DNA of 64,000 bases from Tachypleus tridentatus (taxonomy: Eukaryota > Arthropoda > Merostomata > Xiphosura > Limulidae): contig NC_134834.1 in NCBI RefSeq assembly GCF_004210375.1, positions 16,795,027-16,859,026 on the forward strand, given 5' to 3'. Below, in pieces: positions 57,801 to 64,000 of the stretch (its first letter is position 1; each line of letters starts with the position of its first letter). The notes below the pieces were generated by a model that saw only the letters and a list, made by a program, of their open reading frames with translations, was not told the DNA's origin and did not search any database. Made by a program: the position numbers and the translations under genes.

Positions 57801-60800
57801 AAGACAGGTAGTTTGATAGTATATTGATTTGTTTGTGTGTATGTTAAATGTTCACAATCTTATCATTTGGTTAAAATAAATGGATAAAAAACAATTGTTT
57901 TTAGTTTTTTAATTATTTGAAAGGGATTAAAAGTAATCTCCAACTTTATTTGTTTGTATTTTCTAAATCTGAGAATATTCTCATCTAATTTTTGTTTCAG
58001 AAATGTTTACTCAAATCTAAGATTTACATATATGTGTTAATATACTGACATGAACTTGTTTTATTACTTCTAAAATCGTTTATTAAGCAACTTGTACATT
58101 ATTGTTTTATCCATAATGCCTAGTTACACTATAAAACCTATGTTTAGTAGCTTTTTATGTGTACATTTCAGTTTATTTTTATTGTTACTGGTGTGCAGTG
58201 TTCCAAATTGAAACTGTGAACTAGTATTGAAATGTAATAAACCTTTCTAATTTTCTTTCCCATTAAGACTAAAAAATTATAATATGAATAAAAAATGTTA
58301 AGCCTATTTTGTAGTCTAAATAGCAACTCAGTTAAAAACTTTTTTTTACTTTAGATTAGTACTGATTCAAGAAAAGGAGAACTTGCTGCAGGAACTTCAG
58401 AATCGTATTGAAAAAGAAAACGGCCACGAGGAAGTAACTTTAATTCAGTCGGAAATCTCTAAACTGGAGGAAGACTTGAGTAATGCTATAGAAGTATCAA
58501 ACAGAGTAATTGCAGACAGGTTAGGGAGCTTTAAAACATTGTCTTTCTGTATTTTACAATACATTTATTTGTAAAGACTTTGTGAAAACACAACACTATA
58601 ACTTGGATATTCATCTCCGTTAGATTTACAGAATACTGAATTTGAAAAAAAACAACTGACAACTAATCAAGAAGCAGCTTAGCATTATTACTGGCCATCA
58701 GTGCTTCAATCAGCTTCCGTAATTATTGGAGTGGCACAAAGTTTCTCTGACTCTTTACCATAGTTGTAATCCGTGGCCCACTTTTCCAGTTTTGGTGGAG
58801 GGGTGTGGATAATTAACTCTGCTTCGTAAGACAATAACTGAATAATTGTTGTTTATGTGTTGATAATTTCATTTACAAAAGATTTACTATTGGATATTAG
58901 ATACTAACTAATTGAAAGAATACCGTAAAAGTGTTGTATTTTAAGGCACTTTTATTGTTTATGTTATTTAACAATCGTTTTTCAAGGTAATATATGAAAC
59001 TTTTCTAAATGATCGTAAAGATACGTTTGTATTTTTTATTGTTTCGTATGAATTATTTGTGAATCTATCCTCCAGTTGGGGTTGTTGGTTTATTTTTCTC
59101 AGATTGATACTTCATGAAAAGAAGAATAACCTCTTGGAGCAGCTCAGGGATGCAATTCGGCAAACCACATACATCGAGTCCAGGTTGAAAAGGTAATTAT
59201 TTTTTATATGAAGTGTTTATTCTGTTTAAAAAAAAAATCTTAGAGTAAATTTTGCTTGTTAGTATTTTAAATGTATATATTTTCCTGTTTGGCTGATTGT
59301 TCTTTAAGATATTCTGTGGTACTTTGTATTTGTTCATACTTTGTTCTTTAAGATATTCTGTGGTACTTTGTATTGGTTCATACATTGTTCTTTAAGATAT
59401 TCTGTGGTACTTTGTGTTGGTTCATACATTGTTCTTTAAGATATTCTGTGGTACTTTGTGTCGGTTCATACATTGTTCTTTAAGATATTCTGTGGTACTT
59501 TGTGTTGGTTCATACATTGTTATTTAAGATATTATGTGGTACTTTGTGTCGGTCCATACATTGTTCTTTAAGATATTCTGTGGTACTTTGTGTTGGTTCA
59601 TACATTGTTCTTTAAGATATTCTGTGGTACTTTGTGTCGGTTCATACATTGTTCTTTAAGATATTCTATGGTACTTTATGTCGGTTCATACATTGTTATT
59701 TAAGATATTATGTGGTACTTTGTGTCGGTTCATACATTGTTCTTTAAGATATTCTGTGGTACTTTGTGTCGGTTCATACATTGTTCTTTAAGATATTCTA
59801 TGGTACTTTGTGTCGGTTCATACATTGTTATTTAAGATATTATGTGGTACTTTGTGTCAGTTCATACATTGTTCTTTAAGATATTCTGTGGTACTTTGTG
59901 TCGGTTCATACATTGTTTTTTAAGATATTCTGTGGTACTTTGTGTCGGTTCATACATTGTTCTTTAAGATATTCTGTGGTACTTTGTGTCGGTTCATACA
60001 TTGTTCTTTAAGATATTCTGTGGTACTTTGTGTCGGTTCATACATTTTTCTTGATTTAATTCTTAATTTCATATTTTGAGAGTTGACAGTGTATAATTAC
60101 ATTGTTTAATCTATGTGCAGAACACATTATAGTGATTATTGTAATATTTGTTACAGTTTGTCGGCCAGTACCTTGTCTGCATCATTGAGCAGTTCACTCG
60201 GATCTCTTGGCACTTCCAGCAGTAAAGGGTCGTTAAGCAGTCTCAGTTTTACAGACATCTATGGATTTCCACCAACATCTTTAGATCCATCTGTTGAAGA
60301 CCTACACAAACAAGTTGAGCAGGTAATTCATAACAACGTTAATTTGGAAGGAACACTTGAAGATTTTTCTTCTTCATTACCATTGAGGCCATCTCTCTCC
60401 TCATGTTCGTCACTTTCGTCTGTATCATCTTCACGTTCACCGTGTGACCTTGCTCTTGAATCGTCACACTCTGACGGTCAGCAAAAGGATGGACTGTCCA
60501 ACACACAAGAGCAATTTCAAGAGCTAAACCTGACGTCTTTCTCGCCAGGATGTCCAAGGATGGATGCTCTTACATCATCTGTAGCTATTCAACAAACGAA
60601 TCTACCTCTTCAGCATGAAAACAGATTCCACTCTTTATTAGAGAAGTGCATTTCTCCAAACTACAAACAGCCTCGTGAGCCAAGCAAGGAGAGTAACAAG
60701 CTCGTCCACGATATGGCAGATAATCTGGGCTCGAGTAACAACAAAGGCATTTACGCAGTGCCAAGTAATGAGTCTGTAGCAGGAGACAGTGGAGTTTTTG

Positions 60801-61932
60801 AAGCTTCAGTAAAAAGGTAAGTCTTATCTGTTTTATGTTATTTTATTCACGCAAAAATATCTTCCCACATATAATGTACACTTTAATTTTGACAAACAGA
60901 GAGTCAAACTTGCTTCATCTGTAAATAATGTGCACCTTGTCTTTTGAACTATTTTGGTTAAAGTAATCATTCGATGAAAAGAATATTAGTGTCTCTTTAA
61001 TTGTGCATTCACTATGGTGCTTCTTATCACTGCAATCACAGCTCACAAATAAACATCGTCCATGTGTTAGGGTCTTCATAAAATCACAAATAGTTACTTG
61101 CTTTCCTTAGTTCTTGTATTTCGCATAGTGTTGAAATGCAACATTTCTAGTAAATGAATTATCATTCATAGCAAGTGTTGAGAAAAAATGGTCTGAGCTT
61201 ATCTGTAAAAGAGAGGAAAAACATTCAAGATTTATTGCCATATATTAGATACAACTTAATTTCTAGATATATTTGTTGTGAAAAAAACGAGTGTTATATT
61301 AGGAAAATTGTAGTTGGAATACATGTGTATTTTTTTAATGCAATTATAAGAATTTGTAGCATATATTGTTATTATATTGTTGTTACAAATTCATAGTTTA
61401 AAAAAGAAGGCTTTGTGAAATGATTTAATCTCTACTAAACAAGTTTAACAAAAGATTCTTTAATAGGCCAGAAAGAGGTGAACTCAAGATCCATAAGTCC
61501 AACATTGAAGGTGCACAGGTTCAAGTTACACTCAGGTATGAAGTTACATATGATAGGATTATGTGAGTGACTTCTTTTATAATAGTAGAACATAAAAAGC
61601 TTTATATGCTTGTTTACGGATATAAAACGTATGTTGAAACAACTGACCAGTTTTGTTGAAAAGAAGTGAATCATTCTAATGACCAGACTTGTAAGAAAAA
61701 CCACTTCCAGTTTGAACTGTTCACACGTACTGTTTTTCCACTTCTTTGCTTATCAGTTGTAATGTGAAAAGCAAAAGTCCGGTATTGAGCTATGGGAACT
61801 GCTGTTTTCCAATAATGTACTTAATAATGTTGTTTTATTTTTTAGGTATGCTTCAGAAGAAGGCATACTTCATGTCAGAATTGAAAAAGCAAGAAATCTG
61901 ATGTCGCTGTTTGTGCCTAATAATCGCAAGAT
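45690..61932 (+). CDS. kibra: Kibra (WWC family) Hippo-pathway scaffold, N-terminal two-thirds
   Basis: Kibra is a cortical scaffold that works with Merlin and Expanded to activate Hippo/Warts signalling. Exons: 45690-45817, 52940-53049, 54031-54125, 54383-54658, 55757-55884, 56714-56833, 57659-57807, 58355-58519, 59103-59192, 60157-60816, 61467-61535 and 61846-61932. All junctions keep phase if one base missing from exon 4 is allowed for. About 692 residues are seen of a usual 1100-1300. Layout: WW1 (about 10-43), WW2 (about 56-90), coiled coil (about 92-420), a Ser-rich region with [16 protein letters not shown] matching human [16 protein letters not shown], and the first strands of C2 ([14 protein letters not shown]). 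The remainder, with the aPKC-binding region, lies beyond the window. Introns hold LINE, satellite, foldback and mariner sequence. Confidence 0.94.
46640..47215 (-). mobile_element. Two CR1-like LINE 3' ends, decayed
   Basis: Text such as gcatctaccaaatttgaagg caatccattcc (near 46658) and gcatataccacatcttaaga cagccattcc (near 46883) is the same LINE 3' region twice, on the minus strand. The second continues to gaccctgtccatcaattcaa, as in the LINE at 11430-12560. Confidence 0.7.
47562..48832. repeat. Satellite array, 49-bp unit, about 26 copies
   Basis: Unit aaacaaaccacaatgtaaag then tgtaagctacaagtaacagt tgtgtattt. Variant bases (gctgc/gctac, taata/taaca) alternate in patterned blocks, suggesting multi-unit duplication. 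It lies in kibra intron 1. Confidence 0.96.
49767..49905 (+). mobile_element. SINE-A, 5' truncated and diverged
   Basis: Only the 3' half is present: taagagtagcccaacagttg, gactagctgctttccctttc and a caaaccaaacac tail. Confidence 0.8.
50365..50840 (+). repeat. 34-bp array before the LINE B endonuclease, about 14 units
   Basis: Unit ggtagttataaggataggct then taattgttactgtt. The 34-bp period shifts frame with each copy. The last units run into the LINE endonuclease coding text. Confidence 0.93.
51665..52395 (+). repeat. 45-bp array near the RT end of LINE B, about 16 units
   Basis: Same unit as in LINE A at 30262-30512, with a 15-residue period ([14 protein letters not shown]). Long stretches are open on both strands: 273 codons on the minus strand over 52387-51566, and 191 codons on the plus strand over 51840-52415. 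Confidence 0.96.
52940..54125 (+). CDS. kibra: kibra exons 2-3, WW domain 2 and start of coiled coil
   Basis: Exons 52940-53049 and 54031-54125, with 981 bp of intron between them that shows no repeat. WW2 reads [20 protein letters not shown] then [15 protein letters not shown]. The second signature Trp is replaced by Leu (Ile in human WW2), which is normal for the family's second WW. Exon 3 ends [14 protein letters not shown], matching human MLKDYLVVAQEALS. Confidence 0.94.
54383..54658 (+). CDS. kibra: kibra exon 4, coiled coil, with a one-base deletion
   Basis: It opens [20 protein letters not shown] (human AQKEIYQVKQQRLELAQQEY) and reaches [19 protein letters not shown] (human SSKYDPEILKAEIATAKS). 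Right after, the frame slips at 54574-54578: gaggcgtgtgg would need one more C to continue [20 protein letters not shown], the expected helix. As written, TGA stops it at 54590. The donor is CTCA|gtgagt at 54659. A second donor, GA|gtatta at 54663, paired with a second acceptor at 55755, would also keep frame. Confidence 0.88.
54659..55754 (+). other. kibra intron 4
   Basis: Nearly 1.1 kb. 54720-55060 has text that may be an old SINE (tccagcctatggatgatgcc) but is not assignable. The foldback element at 55501-55667 is listed separately. Confidence 0.6.
55501..55667 (-). other. Foldback element with 37-bp arms and hammerhead-like core
   Basis: Arms 55501-55537 and 55632-55667 are inverted copies (tgtaaaaacggctcgtttgg on the left) with one mismatch. 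Between them the minus strand reads cctgacgatgactgaagaag then gtcgaaacgttgttcgc, with CTGACGA and GAAAC in hammerhead order. The right flank caagtgggttttctcgacat is shared with the element at 31598-31725, where the core points the other way. Confidence 0.7.
55757..59192 (+). CDS. kibra: kibra exons 5-9, central coiled coil
   Basis: Exons 55757-55884, 56714-56833, 57659-57807, 58355-58519 and 59103-59192. Readable landmarks are [19 protein letters not shown] (human KLDEAQAVLRETKAIKKAI), [11 protein letters not shown] (human YLDVSSQTDISG), [19 protein letters not shown] (human VRLRLRYEEAKRR), [20 protein letters not shown] and [20 protein letters not shown]. The heptad-rich text supports the dimerising coiled coil of the family. 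Introns between them are AT-rich and show no SINE or array. Confidence 0.93.
59193..60156 (+). other. kibra intron 9
   Basis: Mostly the 44-bp array (59291-60050). The last 100 bp hold two possible acceptors, gtgcag at 60115-60120 and gttacag at 60150-60156. Confidence 0.85.
59291..60050. repeat. Tandem repeat, 44 bp x about 17, in kibra intron 9
   Basis: Unit tacattgttctttaagatat then tctgtggtactttgtgtcgg ttca. A variant with tgttatttaagatattatgt recurs at irregular multi-unit intervals. It ends about 105 bp before exon 10. Confidence 0.96.
60157..60816 (+). CDS. kibra: kibra exon 10, Ser-rich region
   Basis: The largest exon, 660 nt. It starts (R)[20 protein letters not shown] (human QLKSLSSSMQSLSSGSSPGS), then [13 protein letters not shown] (human SASFTDLYYDPF), and ends [16 protein letters not shown]. 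Phosphorylation sites in this region are known for human KIBRA. An upstream acceptor at 60121 would add 12 residues in frame ([12 protein letters not shown]-like); I chose 60157 because it restores the conserved LKSLS. Confidence 0.94.
60817..61466 (+). other. kibra intron 10
   Basis: AT-rich, 650 bp, with no recognised repeat. The frame at 61175-61396 has no known motif. Confidence 0.7.
61467..61932 (+). CDS. kibra: kibra exons 11-12, start of the C2 domain
   Basis: Exons 61467-61535 and 61846-61932, phases compatible with exon 10. They read [19 protein letters not shown] then [29 protein letters not shown], like human ATRIQIALKYDEKNKQFAIL and onwards. This is the first part of the phospholipid-binding C2 domain. 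The next exon is beyond the window. Confidence 0.92.
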
Positions 61933-62104
61933 GTAAGTCTGAGATGACATCCTTTGCCTATGGGTTTTCTGGCTGGATGGTTTTTGTACATGTTTATTGT
62001 GAGAAACAGCAAAGTAAGGAAGTAATTGGTGGATGAGAGTCATAAGTAACATCTTACAAGAGTTTCCAAGGAAGGCTTCTCTTAAGTGATCTAAGTGATA
62101 AATA

Positions 62105-63636
62105 TTGGGTTGTTCGAAAAATAATGGCAAATTTTTATACTAAAATTTTAGTCATTTATAGGAATGAGAAACATGTCTTTTATCACTTCAGATGTACCAT
62201 TGAAAACTAAAGTTTTCTTTCATTTATTACTGCTTTTCTTCTTTTCCAAAACAGCATTCATATTTCAGACCCACACATTAATGATCATGAAAAAAACCAT
62301 CACACATCATGTTTTGCATGAATACAAACTTAGTAATAATCGTCACAAACAGCTCTCAATATAAACCAAGCATGAGGCAGAAGGAACCACCTCTGAACGT
62401 ACAGTACAGTGTTAGCTTCAAAAGTTTCATAATGGAGGTGTGAGTCTTGAAGATAAGAGAGCAGGGGACATCCTTCTGCTGTTGGAATCAACCAAGTGAG
62501 AATATTAGTGGAAAGAAACCCACGCCAAACTGTTCGAGAAATGGCACAAGGATTGAGTGTTGACATTGCTACAGTTTTGTACCATCTCAACCAAAGTGGA
62601 AAAGGCATACTTTTGAATTGTTCTCTTAGCTGATTTTACAGAACAGAAATGACCCATGTCTTGAACAAATTGTCATCTGCAACAAGAAGTGGATCCTTTA
62701 CGACAACAGAAAGCAATCTGTGCAATGGCTCGACCTTAACAAGGCTCGTAAACGCTCCCCAAAGTCAGAGTTGCAGAAACAGAAGATTGTGGTCACTGGC
62801 CAGTATTATCCATTAAAACTTTGTCAAGCAAGGACAGAATATCACTGCCATGGCTCACTGTCAAGCATTGGAACAGAATATCACTGCCGGGGCTTACTGT
62901 CAAGCATTGGAACAGAATATCACTGCCGGGGCTCACTGTCAAGCATTGGAACAGAATATCACTGCCGGGGCTCACTGTCAAGCATTGGAACAGAATATCA
63001 CTGCCGGGGCTCACTGTCGAGCATTGGAACAGAATATCACTGCCGGGGCTCACTGTCGAGCATTGGAACAGAATATCACTGCCGGGGCTCACTGTCGAGC
63101 ATTGGAACAGAATATCACTGCCGGGGCTCACTGTCGAGCATTGGAACAGAATATCACTGCCGGGGCTCACTGTCGAGCAGGGACAGAATATCACTGCCGG
63201 GGCTCTCTGTCGAGCAAAAACAGAATATCACTGCCAAGGCTTACTGTCGAGCAGTGGAAGCTATGATGATGTTCAGGTACATGTTGCACAAATGACACTC
63301 CAGAAGCTCAGTGAATTGGGTTATAAAACATTGCCTTGTCCTCATTACTCCCTGGACCTGTCACCCACTGACTACCACTTTGTAAAGCATTTGGACAACT
63401 TTTTACAGGACAAAATATTCAACAACAAAGCAACAGGAGAGAAGAATGGCTTTAAAGAATTTTTGAGTTCTAGGATTTTGGAGTTTTATCATTATGGTAT
63501 AAATAATCTTGTTTCTCAGTGGCAAAAGTGTGTAGATTTACTAGGTTCCTATTTTGATTAAGAAGGTTGCTTCACATTTTTTCTATTTTTTATTAAAGTT
63601 AAAATTTTAAATCCCCATTATTTTTCTAACAACCTT
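62105..63636 (+). mobile_element. mariner-family DNA transposon, inactive
   Basis: Ends are inverted: gggttgttcgaaaaataatgg at left (about 62107) and, read on the minus strand, aggttgttagaaaaataatg at right. TA flanks both ends. Inside, the HTH half is decayed (TTSERTVQ, PRQTVREMA) and the catalytic half reads KKWILYDNRKQSVQWLD, then a 39-bp array, then VAQMTLQKLSELGYKTLPCP and DLSPTDYHFVKHLDNFLQD to YFD stop. Changes at catalytic sites include CDEKW to CNKKW and the HDNARPH motif to YDDVQVH. No active protein is expected. Confidence 0.93.
62832..63245 (+). repeat. 39-bp array inside the mariner transposase, about 10 units
   Basis: Unit attggaacagaatatcactg then ccggggctcactgtcgagc. One frame gives a 13-residue period (LEQNITAGAHCRA) that grew from the family's ITAEKYCQQLD-like stretch. 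The array is open in all three plus frames and one minus frame, and joins in frame to the transposase C-terminal part. Confidence 0.96.
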
Positions 63637-64000
63637 ACATATATGCACAGATTTACTGTTTTATATTGTGTTTCAAATAAGTAAGAGGGTAGTTCTGTAC
63701 TTATGCCTAGCCCTAATTTCTTCAGTAATTTGTTTGTTTTCAAAAGTATTGTGGGAGCTAGTATGCTGGGCTGTGGATTGGAATGTCCAAAGCTCAAGCT
63801 CAGACCATACTGCAGAGCATACCTTTATAGCTGGAAGTTTGGGGCATTATAAAAGTGAAGTCATTTTTGCTTTTCGTTTGAGAGTAGTATTGTAGTTGAT
63901 GAGGGCTGCTGATTGGCTTGTTTTTTATCTCATCAGCATTTCTGAATAATTTGTCATATATTTTTTAATCTATAAATAATTTGTATTTAAGCCTTGTCTA

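Larger units (their letters stand above)
61933..64000 (+). other. kibra intron 12, to the window edge
   Basis: Contains the mariner (62105-63636) and, at about 63745-63890, a possible diverged SINE (gggagctagtatgctgggct). No further kibra exon is visible. Confidence 0.8.

Noticed and set aside
60113-60156. Use of the upstream acceptor (60121) as the main start of kibra exon 10
   Set aside because: It is possible and in frame, but starting at 60157 gives RLKSLSAS, which matches human QLKSLSSS directly.

Overview
The window is animal nuclear DNA. Its genes are split by GT-AG introns, its spacers are AT-rich, and it is packed with tRNA-derived SINEs, CR1-like LINEs and minisatellites. The commonest SINE has a Thr(CGT)-like tRNA head followed by a body carrying GTGGGGGCGTTATAA. 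I associate this SINE with horseshoe crabs (Xiphosura), from memory and without a search, so the organism call is a chelicerate, probably a horseshoe crab.

Four conserved host genes are supported. PSMB1 (proteasome beta-6, minus strand, 1-2308) leaves the window on the left. Its first coding exon lies head-to-head with LSM2 (plus, 2627-8689, complete, 95 aa) across a 318-bp shared promoter. DNLZ (minus, 10791-13776), the zinc-ribbon escort of mitochondrial Hsp70, lies tail-to-tail with LSM2. kibra (WWC family, plus, 45690-61932, 12 coding exons in view) carries two WW domains, coiled coil, a serine-rich region and the start of the C2 domain, and leaves the window on the right. Its exon 4 has an apparent one-base deletion.

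From about 14 to 45 kb there is no recognisable host gene. This stretch holds about 30 SINE copies of four related families, a CR1-like LINE with internal tandem arrays (27.4-31.0 kb), a broken Ty3/Gypsy fossil (35.4-38.5 kb), a MITE-like DNA element beside a 500-N assembly gap, and a 1.85-kb satellite with 51-bp units. The introns of kibra hold a second CR1-like LINE (50.2-52.7 kb), a 49-bp array, a 44-bp array, a foldback element and a mariner.

The most unusual theme is minisatellite growth inside transposon reading frames. A 45-bp (15-codon) array sits at the same place near the RT end in both LINE copies. A 47/48-bp array sits in the EN-RT linker of one, and a 39-bp (13-codon) array sits inside the mariner transposase. 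In the second LINE and the mariner the array stays open in several frames or on both strands. A second theme is a set of short elements with hammerhead-like cores (CTGANGA...GAAA...GTH), possibly ends of Penelope-like elements, one with its core inverted between inverted arms. All calls come from reading and mental translation; no search was run.
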